The notes below the pieces were generated by a model, which was not told the origin of the DNA, searched no databases, and saw only the letters and a list, made by a program, of their open reading frames with translations. A stretch of DNA of 64,000 nt from JAWPMV01 sp038527215. Its GTDB lineage: Bacteria > Bacteroidota > Bacteroidia > J057. This document shows, piece by piece, positions 17,158 to 27,200 of the stretch. The stretch spans positions 1 through 64,000 of the forward strand of contig JBCBGC010000027.1 of NCBI GenBank assembly GCA_038527215.1, given 5' to 3'. How positions within the stretch are numbered: position 1 is the first letter of the stretch; each line of letters opens with the position of its first letter. The translations under genes were made by a program, and so were the position numbers.

Positions 17158-18405
17158 ATGATAAAGATCGAGGAAAAATTGTTAGCCAATACTGCCGCCT
17201 ACGCCAGGGAAGTGTTGGTCAATCAATTGCCTGCCGGATATACGTATCATACGCTGCCGCATACGGAGCAGGTAGTGGAAGCTATCCGGGAAATTGGGGT
17301 AAGTATGAGGTTGGATGAAGAAGAGTTGAATATGCTCTATCTGGCGGGCTGGCTCCACGACCTGGGGTACCTGGTTACCTATATCGGACACGAGGAAGAA
17401 AGCATGCGCATGGCCCGGGATTTTCTGGCCCGGCAGCAGGTAGCAGAGGATCTGATTGAAAAGGTAGTATGCCTCATCGAAGCGACCAAGTTGGATCACG
17501 CGCCCCGCAATACGCTGGAAGAGGTAATCAAGGATGCGGACCTATCCAATCTGGCTACGAAAGAAGCCCTGGAAAATTCTCAACTCATCCGGGAGGAGTG
17601 GTTGCAATTCTGCAATCGGGAATTTACGGATGCAGAATGGGATGAATTCAATTACAATTTTTTCAGTAACCACGAGTATTTTACCCACTACGCCAAAGAC
17701 CAGCTTTCTCCTAAAAAGGCTGAGAATATCCGTTTATTGAAAAAGACCATAAAAAAACGAAAGAAAGGCGAGCGGAAAGCTCATGTATCGGTCCTCGAAT
17801 ATCAACTTGAGCAACAGGAAAAGGAAATTTATCAGCTCAAGCGGAAGCTGAAGAAAACGAAGAAGAATCGACCCGACCGCGGAATAGAAACCATGTTTCG
17901 GGTAACCTACCGCATGCACATCAACCTAAGTTCGATTGCGGATAGTAAATCCAACATATTGTTGTCCATCAATGCTCTGATCATTTCCCTGGTGATCACC
18001 GATGCCCTGAAGGACAATTATCAGGACTTGGTGATCCTGATTCCCGGGATCATGATTCTAGCGGTTTGTATGGCTACCATTGTTTTTGCCATTTTAGCTA
18101 CCCGTCCCAAGGTCAACTCCGGGGTTTTTACCCGAAACGATATTCTGGAAAAAAAGACCAACCTGCTTTTCTTTGGCAATTTCTACCGCATGGAAGTCGA
18201 GGATTATCTCTGGGGCATGGACGAAATGATGCGCGACGGGGATTACCTCTATGGCAGTATGTCTAAGGATATCTACTATTTGGGAAAAGTGCTGGCCCAG
18301 AAATTTAAATACCTCCGTGTCGCTTACAACATCTTTATGTATGGGATGGGGGCCTCGGTGGCTATTGCAGGCATCTGTTTCCTGTATGTTTCCTTTACTG
18401 CTTAG
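17158..18405 (+). CDS. HD phosphohydrolase fused to Pycsar-effector-like transmembrane domain (PycTM, DUF5706)
   Basis: A 415-residue two-part protein. Residues about 25-135 form an HD domain with the metal set H35 (LPHTEQ), H67-D68 (WLHDLG) and D128 (KDADLSN), a fold that hydrolyses nucleotides or cyclic nucleotides. A charged coiled coil follows (about 215-245, LEYQLEQQEKEIYQLKRKL). The C-terminal part (about 250-415) matches the PycTM domain: RMHINLSSIADSKSNILLSINALI, two adjacent membrane helices, the conserved NLLFFGNFYRM, and a last hydrophobic helix. PycTM is the membrane-damaging effector of Pycsar anti-phage systems, triggered by cCMP or cUMP. No cyclase gene is visible nearby. It is monocistronic and converges with recX, overlapping it by 11 bases. 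Confidence 0.85.
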   Translation: MIKIEEKLLANTAAYAREVLVNQLPAGYTYHTLPHTEQVVEAIREIGVSMRLDEEELNMLYLAGWLHDLGYLVTYIGHEEESMRMARDFLARQQVAEDLIEKVVCLIEATKLDHAPRNTLEEVIKDADLSNLATKEALENSQLIREEWLQFCNREFTDAEWDEFNYNFFSNHEYFTHYAKDQLSPKKAENIRLLKKTIKKRKKGERKAHVSVLEYQLEQQEKEIYQLKRKLKKTKKNRPDRGIETMFRVTYRMHINLSSIADSKSNILLSINALIISLVITDALKDNYQDLVILIPGIMILAVCMATIVFAILATRPKVNSGVFTRNDILEKKTNLLFFGNFYRMEVEDYLWGMDEMMRDGDYLYGSMSKDIYYLGKVLAQKFKYLRVAYNIFMYGMGASVAIAGICFLYVSFTA

Positions 18406-18868
18406 GCGGATCGTAAGACCGAATTACTTCCCAGAATAAATTCCCTTCGTAGCCTTTTTGGGTGAGAAAGCGGCCGATTTTTTGGTTTCTTTCCAGAATG
18501 GTTAATCCCTGATATTGCCGGATTTTCTGTTCTACCAGGTAATGCATGCTTTGGTAATAGGCTTCATCCGAGATTTCGCCGGCGATGGCGGCTTCAATTT
18601 CCAGCGGCTTGAGGCCTTTTTGACGTAAGGCATGACGGATTTTGTGCTTTCCCCAGCGTTTGATCGTGAATTTTCCCCGGGCAAAGCTATGGGCAAAGCG
18701 CTGTTGATCCAGAAATCTTTCTGCTTCCAGGTGCTCAATCATCGCTTCTTCGTCCTCCTCGGGCAACTCCAATTCCCGCAGTTTCCGAATTACTTCTTGA
18801 TAACAGCGATCCTGATATGCACAATATTTGTAAATCTTTGTGAGGATTTCGCTAGGGAAACGTTCCAT
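18395..18868 (-). CDS. recX: Regulatory protein RecX
   Basis: A 157-residue, helix-rich, basic protein with the tandem three-helix repeats of RecX: ILTKIYKYCAYQDRCYQEVIRKL, EAMIEHLEAERFLDQQRFAHSFARGKFTIKRWGKHKIRHALRQKG and IGRFLTQKGYEGNLFWEVIR. RecX caps and disassembles RecA filaments. The motif LDxxRFAxSFxRgKfxxxxWGkxkIrxxLrxkG is the family core and is intact. The length is normal. No recA lies in the window. It overlaps the 3' end of the HD-PycTM gene by 11 bases on the opposite strand. Confidence 0.93.
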   Translation of the reverse strand: MERFPSEILTKIYKYCAYQDRCYQEVIRKLRELELPEEDEEAMIEHLEAERFLDQQRFAHSFARGKFTIKRWGKHKIRHALRQKGLKPLEIEAAIAGEISDEAYYQSMHYLVEQKIRQYQGLTILERNQKIGRFLTQKGYEGNLFWEVIRSYDPPKQ

Positions 18869-18933
18869 TTACCTGTATTATAAGCAGTAAAAATCGGTAT
18901 AAAGAAAATAAACCGCCAAGCCAGACAGTTTAC

Positions 18934-18941
18934 TATATTTG
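18934..18941 (+). promoter_or_regulatory. Predicted -7 promoter element
   Basis: TATATTTG fits TAnnTTTG exactly and lies 23 bases before the ATG at 18965. No clear -33 TTTG at the expected distance, so only the -7 element is supported. Confidence 0.45.
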
Positions 18942-18964
18942 TAAGCCTAACTATTCAAGTCCAC

Positions 18965-19408
18965 ATGAAATCTACGCGTATACTTCCTATCCTCGTTATC
19001 GGCCTGCTGGCCGTGAGCCTAAGTACCACCTCCTGCCGTAAGTATGAGGACGGTCCTACCTTTAGTCTTCGCTCCAAGACGGCGCGGGTAGTCAATGACT
19101 GGAAAGCCTTCCTGGTAGCTCGAAATAACATTGAAGAAACGGAACTGTATAACGTCTATGATATGGCCTTCAATGAAAATGGGACCATGAGTTGGACGAT
19201 ACAACTGGCGGCAGATTCTGTAACTGCGACTGTCAACGCAGATTGGGAACTGGCCAGTGTGAAAGAGCAAATCAAACTGACCTTTAAAGATACGCCTACC
19301 GCCGGAGAAACCACCTTGTTATACATGGATATTCTGCGGCTGATGGAGGATGAAATCTGGCTTCGCTTTCTCAGCGATGGAGATTATTACGACGTTCGCT
19401 TCCGTTAG
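18965..19408 (+). CDS. Small hypothetical lipoprotein
   Basis: A 147-residue exported protein. The signal peptide ends in a good lipobox, STTSC, followed by RKYEDGP. The mature part (SLRSKTARVVNDWKAF, FNENGTMSW, DWELASVKEQIKLTF, DEIWLRFLSDGDYYDVRF) alternates beta strands in a pattern like the lipocalin-type small lipoproteins common in Bacteroidota, where a first helix is followed by an eight-stranded barrel. Such proteins have no assigned role. It has its own promoter and terminator and so is a single-gene unit. Confidence 0.75.
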   Translation: MKSTRILPILVIGLLAVSLSTTSCRKYEDGPTFSLRSKTARVVNDWKAFLVARNNIEETELYNVYDMAFNENGTMSWTIQLAADSVTATVNADWELASVKEQIKLTFKDTPTAGETTLLYMDILRLMEDEIWLRFLSDGDYYDVRFR

Positions 19409-19434
19409 GAGGTCATTACATAGAAAGAAAAAGA

Positions 19435-19460
19435 AAAAGCGCCGACCAGGCGCTTTTTTT
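19435..19460 (+). terminator. Intrinsic terminator
   Basis: AAAAGCGCC, a five-base loop GACCA, then GGCGCTTTTTTT. It lies 27 bases after the lipoprotein stop and has a clean U-run. Confidence 0.88.
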
Positions 19461-19557
19461 GTTGAAAAAGCCCGTAATTTGCAGGTCGGAATCCCGGTTG
19501 TAATTAAGGTAGATGACCGGAATCGGTCCTTTAACTTTCAATTCGCTTTCATTCAAT

Positions 19558-20946
19558 ATGGCATATCGCATAGAAAAAGATACCATGGGGGAAATTCAGG
19601 TTTCCTCAGATGTCTATTGGGGCGCTCAGACGCAGCGCTCCCTGCAAAATTTCAAAATTGGGGGACAGAAAATGCCCATGGAAGTAATCCGGGCTTTTGC
19701 TTACCTCAAAAAAGCGGCAGCCAGCGTCAATGCGGAGTTGACAGACTTTCCCGCAGAAAAAGCCCAGGTCATCGGGCAAGTGTGTGATGAGATCCTGGCA
19801 GGAAAACTGGATGATCATTTTCCCCTCGTCGTGTGGCAAACTGGTTCAGGCACCCAGTCCAACATGAATGTAAATGAGGTCGTATCTAACCGGGCTATTG
19901 AGATTTTGGGGGGCGAAATGGGGACGAAAACCCCCGTGCACCCCAATGATGATGTAAATAAATCTCAGTCCTCCAATGACACCTTTCCTACTGCTATGCA
20001 TATCGCGGCTTATAAAGCTGTGGTAGAGATAACTATTCCCAAGGTGCAGAAGCTGCATTTAACCCTGATGGATAAGGCAGCGGCTTTTCATAAAGTGGTA
20101 AAAATCGGTCGTACGCACCTGATGGATGCCACACCCGTTACCGTGGGACAGGAACTGTCTGGCTATGCGGTACAATTGGAAAAAGGCCTGGAGACCCTGC
20201 AGGATAGCCTCAAGCATTTGGCTGAACTGGCCCTGGGAGGAACAGCTGTGGGTACTGGCCTGAATACCCCCGACGGATATGACGAAAAAGTAGCGGCTGA
20301 AATCGCTTCTCTCACCGGCCTGCCTTTTATCACCGCGGATAATAAATTCGAAGCCCTTTCTGCCCATGACGCCATCGTTGAAGTATCCGGTGCCCTGCGC
20401 AGACTGGCCGTGAGCATGATGCACATCGGCAATAATATCCGTCTACTGGCTTCCGGTCCCCGCTGTGGCATCGGAGAGTTGGTCATTCCAGCTAATGAGC
20501 CCGGATCCTCCATCATGCCCGGAAAAGTCAATCCTACCCAGGCCGAGGCCCTGACCATGGCCTGTGCCCAGGTGATCGGCAACGACACGGCCGTAGCCCT
20601 GGCTGGTACCCATGGACACTTTCAGTTGAACGTCTTCAAGCCGATGATGATTTACAATGTGCTGATGTCAGCACGTCTGATCGGAGATTCAGCAGAGTCA
20701 TTCAATGACAATCTGGCGGTAGGCATTGAACCCAACCATACCCGCATCAAGGATAACCTCAATAACTCCCTCATGCTGGTAACGGCCCTCAATACCCATA
20801 TTGGCTATGACAAAGCCGCCAAGATTGCCAAGACGGCTTTCGCGGAGGATAGTACGCTGAAAGAGGCCGCGATAAAATTGGGCTATCTGACCGCAGAAGA
20901 ATTTGATGAAGTAGTGGTGCCGGAAAAAATGGTAAAAGGCCTCTAA
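19558..20946 (+). CDS. fumC: Fumarate hydratase class II
   Basis: A 462-residue (from the ATG at 19558) tetrameric fumarase of the aspartase/fumarase superfamily, which hydrates fumarate to L-malate in the TCA cycle. The chosen start gives MAYRIEKDTMGEIQV, the normal class II beginning; an upstream ATG at 19513 would add 15 unrelated residues. Clear motifs: TGSGTQSNMNVNEV, HPNDDVNKSQSSNDTFPTA, KIGRTHLMDATPVTVGQE, and the family signature GSSIMPGKVNP, whose loop carries the catalytic Ser. The length is normal. It has its own terminator downstream and is probably constitutive. Confidence 0.97.
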   Translation: MAYRIEKDTMGEIQVSSDVYWGAQTQRSLQNFKIGGQKMPMEVIRAFAYLKKAAASVNAELTDFPAEKAQVIGQVCDEILAGKLDDHFPLVVWQTGSGTQSNMNVNEVVSNRAIEILGGEMGTKTPVHPNDDVNKSQSSNDTFPTAMHIAAYKAVVEITIPKVQKLHLTLMDKAAAFHKVVKIGRTHLMDATPVTVGQELSGYAVQLEKGLETLQDSLKHLAELALGGTAVGTGLNTPDGYDEKVAAEIASLTGLPFITADNKFEALSAHDAIVEVSGALRRLAVSMMHIGNNIRLLASGPRCGIGELVIPANEPGSSIMPGKVNPTQAEALTMACAQVIGNDTAVALAGTHGHFQLNVFKPMMIYNVLMSARLIGDSAESFNDNLAVGIEPNHTRIKDNLNNSLMLVTALNTHIGYDKAAKIAKTAFAEDSTLKEAAIKLGYLTAEEFDEVVVPEKMVKGL

Positions 20947-21002
20947 TTCTGAAAAATAGCCATAAATCACGCAACTTTGCGGATTTTCTTACCGTATATT
21001 TT

Positions 21003-21061
21003 AGAACAGAAACCTGCTACGCCTGGTGCTTTTCCCGCCCGCGAGCAGGTTTTTTTGTTCT
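21003..21061 (+). terminator. Intrinsic terminator of fumC
   Basis: Long inverted repeat AGAACAGAAACCTGCT/AGCAGGTTTTTTTGTTCT with a roughly 25-base loop; the descending arm contains a run of seven Ts. Confidence 0.8.
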
Positions 21062-21229
21062 GGGAAGATAATTTCCAATAATTAAAGCGATCAGCCCACT
21101 AAATTCTCCCGGTGGCCGTTCTAATTGATATAGGAACTTACTCCCACCCCTGTTTAGTAAAACCACACACGCGAAAGATTCGGAATCCTATTGGAAAAAT
21201 AGGACTATGATTATTATGCCCTTTTTCAC

Positions 21230-23497
21230 ATGAACCGATTGAGAGACGTCCTGACCAATGTGTACTATTCTTTTCCTGCCCAGCTGTTCTTCCGGCAGGT
21301 AAAAGAACATCGGTTCTTATTGCTGTGTTGGATGTTGCTCATCGCGATGGTATCCGGTGGGGTAGGGAAGACCCTGGGCGGAGCTTATTTGTTCCTTGAA
21401 CCAGAATACCTCGGGGCGGAAAACTTCTGGAGCGTATTGATCATTGGGGCAGCCTTGGGGGCCTTTATCTTTGCTTATACGATTACCTTGTATATCAATG
21501 AAAGCTACCGCTTTCAATTTGTAGCCCTGACCAAGAGTCCTTTTTATACCTTTTCTTATAACAACTTCCTGGTACCGGGGATTTTTCTCTGTCTGTACTT
21601 CTGGACCTTTATTGACTACCACAGTGAACTAGCCGGAGGATTTACCTGGCATGTGGCTCAACAAGTCGCAGGATTGATTACAGGCATTGGGGTGGTATTC
21701 TTGCTTTCTGCCAGTTACTTCTTTGCCAACCGGACCTTATTTGCCCGTTTTGGTAAAAAGGTAGAGGAGGGCTTTGCCAAAACTCAATCCCCGCGCAAAC
21801 GCTGGATCATCCTGGGAAAGGCCCGGGAAAGTTTGCGTTACCCGCAGCGGGCCGATTCCTATGTGGTTTTTCCCGTGCGCTCCAAACCCGTACCTGAGAC
21901 GGAAGGGAGTAAGTTGAAGCAACTGATCAAAACCTTAAATCAGCACCACGGAAAGCTGATTACCCTACAGGTAATAACCTTTTTATTCATTGCCACGCTG
22001 GGCCTACTGGAGTCTCGGCCTCTCTTTCAGATTCCGGCCGGGGCCAGCCTGATGTTATTGATTTCCCTGATCATCATGTTCATGGGAGCGATGAGTTTCT
22101 GGTTTCGGAGAGCGAATTATATGAGTTTTGCGGTGGTGGTTTTAGTGGGATATTTCTGGTACTCTGGTAGCTTCATCAATGGAGAAAATCCTGCCCATGG
22201 CCTGGACTATTCTGTCGCCCCGGTAAGCTACTCTTATGAAGACCTGGACTCTCTGCACCGCTCTGCGAACTTGAGCGCGGACGAAGCCTACCACCTGGCT
22301 GCCTTGGATCAGTGGAAGGCCCAGTATCAGGCCAAATACGGGAGCCATAGCAAGCCTAAAGCCGTATTTGTTACGGCCTCTGGAGGTGGTCTTCGCTCAG
22401 CTTTCTGGACATTTCGGGTGATGCAACACCTGGATAGCCTTACTCAGGGGCTCATCAGTGATGAAATCCGCTTGATGGCGGGCGCTTCGGGGGGCATGTT
22501 TGGCCTGACCTATTATCGTGAATTGAGCCGCCTGCGCGCGAAGGGACAACCCATCAATATTCCCCACAAACAATACGGGGATAACATTTCCAAAGACTTA
22601 TTGAACAGGGTATTCTTCAGAAAACTGACAGGCCTGCTATTGCCTGATCAGCAGGTAAAAGTAGGAGATTTTACCTACCTGAAGGACACTGGTTTTGCCT
22701 TCGATCAGCAACTGGCTCGCAACTTGCCTGAATTGTATGGCAAAACCATCGGTTCTTATCAGGCTGCCGAGGCAGCCGGTGAGATCCCCATCGTGGTGCT
22801 GGAGCCTACCATTATTAACCAGGGCCGCAAATTGTACATTTCCGCCAGCCCGGTATCTTTCCTCAGCCAACCCAATGCTATCACCCACAGTATTGCCTCT
22901 CGTTCTTCCGGGGTGGAGTTTCGGCGTATGTTTGCCGCTCATCAGGCCGATAGCCTGATGATGTCTACGGCCTTGCGGATGAACGCCTCTTTTCCTTATA
23001 TCCTGCCCATCGTGGAGTTGCCCAGTAAGCCGGCTATGCAGGTGATGGATGCAGGGGCGATCGATAATTATGGTACCCAGACTACCCTCAAGTATTTTTT
23101 CCAATTCCGGGAGTGGTTCGCTGAACATACTGAGAGGGTGGTATTCATACAGATTCGGGACCATAACCTGGAAGACCCTATCCAAGCTTCTACCCCAGGT
23201 ATGCTTTCCCAGTTAACCACTCCCCTGGGGGGAGGGTATTATTCTATGATCAAAGCCAAGGATTTGTCCAATGATTATCTCCTGGAGCAGGTCAAAGAAT
23301 GGTATGAAGGAGAGGTGGATGTAGTCCCGGTAGCCTATGCCCGCAATGGCAAAAAGGGTCGGGCTTCTCTAAGTCTTCACCTTACCCAGCGCGAAAAACA
23401 GGACATTGAAGCCTATTTGCACGCGGGAAGCAGTCAGCGTACGTTTGCGTTGATCCAGGAATTGTTCAAGCCGGATTATTTGGCGCAAAAAAAGTAA
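21230..23497 (+). CDS. Membrane-anchored patatin-like phospholipase
   Basis: A 755-residue protein with an N-terminal membrane part and a C-terminal lipase. Residues about 25-180 and 240-325 hold seven or so hydrophobic helices. The patatin domain begins near residue 375: the oxyanion loop TASGGGLRSAFW, the nucleophile elbow GASGG with Ser420, and the catalytic Asp607 in MDAGAIDNYG (DAG in place of the usual DG[GA]). Patatins form a Ser-Asp dyad and release fatty acids from phospholipids or neutral lipids. The membrane part would hold the enzyme at the inner membrane. It stands alone, after a 280-base gap and before a toxin-antitoxin pair. The substrate and trigger are unknown. Confidence 0.85.
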   Translation: MNRLRDVLTNVYYSFPAQLFFRQVKEHRFLLLCWMLLIAMVSGGVGKTLGGAYLFLEPEYLGAENFWSVLIIGAALGAFIFAYTITLYINESYRFQFVALTKSPFYTFSYNNFLVPGIFLCLYFWTFIDYHSELAGGFTWHVAQQVAGLITGIGVVFLLSASYFFANRTLFARFGKKVEEGFAKTQSPRKRWIILGKARESLRYPQRADSYVVFPVRSKPVPETEGSKLKQLIKTLNQHHGKLITLQVITFLFIATLGLLESRPLFQIPAGASLMLLISLIIMFMGAMSFWFRRANYMSFAVVVLVGYFWYSGSFINGENPAHGLDYSVAPVSYSYEDLDSLHRSANLSADEAYHLAALDQWKAQYQAKYGSHSKPKAVFVTASGGGLRSAFWTFRVMQHLDSLTQGLISDEIRLMAGASGGMFGLTYYRELSRLRAKGQPINIPHKQYGDNISKDLLNRVFFRKLTGLLLPDQQVKVGDFTYLKDTGFAFDQQLARNLPELYGKTIGSYQAAEAAGEIPIVVLEPTIINQGRKLYISASPVSFLSQPNAITHSIASRSSGVEFRRMFAAHQADSLMMSTALRMNASFPYILPIVELPSKPAMQVMDAGAIDNYGTQTTLKYFFQFREWFAEHTERVVFIQIRDHNLEDPIQASTPGMLSQLTTPLGGGYYSMIKAKDLSNDYLLEQVKEWYEGEVDVVPVAYARNGKKGRASLSLHLTQREKQDIEAYLHAGSSQRTFALIQELFKPDYLAQKK

Positions 23498-23585
23498 TGG
23501 CTAAAAACTTTCCCTTCGAAATCTCGTACAGCATTTGCCAGCACTACGGAAAAATCCGTATATTTAAATATTAAAATATCTTATT

Positions 23586-23900
23586 ATGGATGGTATCAGG
23601 TTGATCAGAGATGAAGCTGGAAAACTACTCGAAATACGCGTGGATGCGGTGAACCATCCAGAATTGGCCGAGGATGTATACCATTTGATTCACGCGGTAA
23701 AAAGAGCAAAAGAAACTGAGCGAGCCGTAACCTATAAACAAAGCATTACCGTGGCACAAAAACGCAAAAGCCCCATGTCCTTAGCCGCCTTTAATCGTCT
23801 GATCAAGGAAGCGAAAGCCAGCGGAGAGCTCTCCGAATCTGAATTTTTTCAACAACTTCCTCAATGGCGGAAAAAAGAAAAGTCGTCCTCACTAAGCTAG
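23586..23900 (+). CDS. Putative antitoxin of a ParE/RelE-type pair
   Basis: A 104-residue, strongly charged protein. The first 60 residues (IRLIRDEAGKLLEIRVDAVNHPELAEDVYHLIHAVKRAKE) could form an N-terminal dimerisation domain; the C-terminal half has the SLAAFNRLIKEAKASGELSESEFFQ helices. It overlaps the next gene by 37 bases, in the order antitoxin then toxin usual for ParDE/RelBE loci. I do not recognise the sequence family; the call rests on size, charge and coupling with a ParE-like partner. Confidence 0.6.
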   Translation: MDGIRLIRDEAGKLLEIRVDAVNHPELAEDVYHLIHAVKRAKETERAVTYKQSITVAQKRKSPMSLAAFNRLIKEAKASGELSESEFFQQLPQWRKKEKSSSLS

Positions 23901-24169
23901 CTGCCGGGCATATTCATGACATTTATACTTCTCTCATTGACGCTGGTTTCATTACTGAGGCGGGAGAACTGATGGATGATTTTTTGGACGTTGTGTTCGG
24001 AGAAATTCCTCGCTATGCGGATAAATTTCCTATTTGTGAAGGGGTAAAACCCCAAAATGGCGACTACCGCATGGGCCACATCGTCGGGGACTTCCGGGTT
24101 ATTTTCCAGATCTATATGGACAAAGTGCAGATTTTGATGATTCTGCACGAAAGCGATCTCCCCTTTTAA
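23864..24169 (+). CDS. ParE/RelE superfamily toxin
   Basis: A 101-residue protein with the compact alpha-beta layout of the RelE/ParE fold: two N-terminal helices (LTKLAAGHIHDIYTSL, LMDDFLDVVFGEIPRYADKFP) and a C-terminal sheet (YRMGHIVGDFRVIFQIYMDKVQILMILHES). The YRxxxxGDFRVIFQI and ILMILHES strands are the most diagnostic part. ParE poisons gyrase, whereas RelE cleaves mRNA; sequence alone does not separate them here. It overlaps the putative antitoxin by 37 bases, which fits co-translation. Confidence 0.7.
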   Translation: MAEKRKVVLTKLAAGHIHDIYTSLIDAGFITEAGELMDDFLDVVFGEIPRYADKFPICEGVKPQNGDYRMGHIVGDFRVIFQIYMDKVQILMILHESDLPF

Positions 24170-24209
24170 GGCGGCCAATATCCTTTTCCTTTTTTCTTGA
24201 AATCGATTT

Positions 24210-27200
24210 TTACTCTACTTCCATGGCGTCGTAAACCGCCTGGTGGATGCGCTGTCGGATGCGCAGGGTGTTGAGTTTCCAGTTATTGGCCTTGGGATGA
24301 ACCCGGTTGGACAGGAAGACAAAGACCAGGTCGTGCGCAGGGTCTACCCATACGCAGGTTCCGGTGAAGCCAGTATGGCCATAGGAGTCAGGCGAAGCGT
24401 CGTCAGCAATGATGTAGGCGCCGTCTTTGGGAGGCTTATCAAAGCCATAGCCTCTATGGCCTCTTTGTTGTTGCGTATAAAGGTCTACGGTTTGGTCTTT
24501 CAAGAACTGGTGTCCGCCATAGTTCCCGCCATTGAGCAACATTTGCATAATCACGGCCAGGTCATGGGCATTGGAGAATAGACCAGCATTGCCTGAAACC
24601 CCTCCCAGCAATGCAGCCGTCGGATCATGCACGTAGCCTCTCAGCAGCTGACCTCGCCAGCGCGCGTCGTACTCCGTAGGCACGATTTGATCAGCTTTAA
24701 ACAATTCACGGGGTTGATAGGTGATATGTTGCAGCCCCAGCGGCTCATAATAGCGCTGAGCCAGAAATTGGTTAATCGGGGTCTGATTGATAGAGTCAAT
24801 GGTCTGTTGCAGCAAAACCATATTGGCGTCGCTGTACTCGTATACCTTGGCTGGAGAAACGGACATATTCAGGCTACTGAACCACAGAGAGTCCAAATAA
24901 TCATTCCGCAGGTAAAAATTCTGTGCAACAGCTACCTGATGTAAAGAATCTTCGGTAGGCTGATAGTAACGGTCATATTTACCGGTGGTTTTGTCTTTGT
25001 ATCGGACGAAAGGCAAGATGGGTAAGCCTGCTGGTAAGCCAGAGGTATGGCTTAATAAATCCGCGGGAGAAAGTTCCAGTGGGCGAGCGGCTTTTTTCCA
25101 TCTTCCCATAGGAGCACTTTTCAGAATCAACAAAGAATCACCTGCCAGCGCAAGGGTATCCATTTGGTAGGTGGGACGCTTGCGCTCCGCTACTTTTACC
25201 ACTGGAATCTGGGTGCTATCCTGAGACCGACTGACCATGTTCAGGCTATCCACCTGAGGAATGGGCAGATCTGCGGCCAACCCCCAGAAGACCGTATCGA
25301 GGACTACCATGGAATCAATCCATATTTCCTTTTGCCGGAAGTACTGACGAATAGGTTGATGCAAAGCCAGGCGACCATTGTCGGTCATTTCCATCGAAGC
25401 CAGGGTGGTGGCAGCGACTTTGGTGATACTGGCAATGTCATAGAGGTCCGTGAGCCATACTTTTCGCTTACGCGCATAGGTGTGATGCCCGAAGCTTTGG
25501 TGGTAGACCACCTTGCCAGCTTTGGCAACCAGCACCTGACAACCGGGAATGGCAAAAGAACCGATCGCTTCCTGAACAATGGTATCGATTTCCGAAAGGG
25601 CGATAGGATTCAGCCCGGCGGCTTCAGGATAGGTGAATTCCAGGCGGGAAACTTCCGTCTGAATGCCACTACCTGAAGGGTACTGTGGGCCCAACTCGTA
25701 GGCCAAGACGCCTTGGGCTGAGCGACCTCCCATGAGAATCTGAGCCGCAATTTTTGCGGTTTCAGCCTGGGTATCGTGGGCCTGCAGCACGGCAGAGGTA
25801 AGCGGGAGCTGGTTTAAGGCTTGGGCGGGTCCAAAGTTGACCAGGACAACCGAGGTCTTTGCGGTCAACTCCTGAATCGAACGGATGAATACCGTATCCT
25901 TCTGGGCATCAGGGTAGACACCCTGAAAACTGAGAATAACGGGCTCATATTTTTTTAGAAAGTTCACATTGAGGGGACGCCAGGCTTTTTTCCCTACCAA
26001 GGAAGGCCGCGTTTCACTGACCGGACCATACATTTTTAGCTGATAGCTAAAGGCTTTGTTGTCCTCTCCGATTTGCACCAGGTGGACTTTTTTCTCCGTC
26101 AACTCCCGCAAAGGCAAGAGGCGGCCTTCATTTCTGAGCAGGACCTGAGAGCGATGGTTGATTTGCTCCTGAACGAGTCGGTAAGCCGGTAAGCGCAAGG
26201 GACGCGTCTTGCCCAGTTGTACCTGCTGATGGAATTGAGGGGCTTGCGTCCAGGCTTTGGCAGCCAGTACGCGACGGAGTTTTTGCTCGACAAAAGATAG
26301 CTGGAGTTGATCCTTCTGTAGCAACTGACTCAGGTAAGCCAGAGCGCGCGGATAATCCTTGGGCCGGATTACCATAAGATCCGTTCCCGCCAGAATCATT
26401 CTTTGGAGTTGCTTAGCGAGGTCCTCCTCATGGTCGACGTCTTTAACCGGGCTAAGGATCAGGCCTTCATATCTCAGGTGGCGGTACCAATAATTTCGGA
26501 TGGTATTTTCCTGGTGGAAAAAAGGCGTCAGTTTTTCCAGGGGTGCATCGGCCATGAACATAGCTCCCGTGCCTGCCTGGGCAAAGTTCTGATACGGCCT
26601 GAGCAGGCTATCTCTTCGCAAGGTATCCCGCAGGTCAGGGAAATAAGCTCCCACTGGCCCTGGACAAGCAATGATTCCTTGCTGCTGAAGCGCAGCGGTC
26701 CACTCATTGATCCGATGGGGGAGGAGGTTTCGGTTCTGCTGCCCCAGCAGATCTTCAAGGGAAGGAAGGAATTGCAGGTGAACCCCCATTTGCTGGTTCT
26801 GCTGAGCCAGTAAACGAGCGACCTGCCGATGGGTACTATCCTGACTGATCGCCGCGAAACGATCTCCCACCGGGATCGGTAACCGAATGTCGTAGGGACT
26901 AAAGTTCCTACCAGACGCAATCAGTAAAGGTGTCCTGGCTTTTCCCTGCCAGACGAGGGTTTGCTCGTATTGGGCATAAGCGTCCCATCCTTGAAAAAGG
27001 AGACCACCGGGGGTAGCCCGGGCAAAGATTTCCTTGAGACTATCTTGTTGGAGGTCTTCAGGATGAACTTCTACCATAAACAGTTGGGCTAGCTTCTCCT
27101 GCTCAGAGAGTTGCCTGAGGGTAGAGTCACCCCATGCTTGTTGGTGATGAAGAAAGGGAACCTTGATTTGTCGGGATTTTGGGGCACGATCAGGTATGGT

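Noticed and set aside
17158..18868. A full Pycsar operon (cyclase plus effector)
   Set aside because: Only the effector-like protein is present. The neighbour recX and the upstream FKBP gene are not cyclases.
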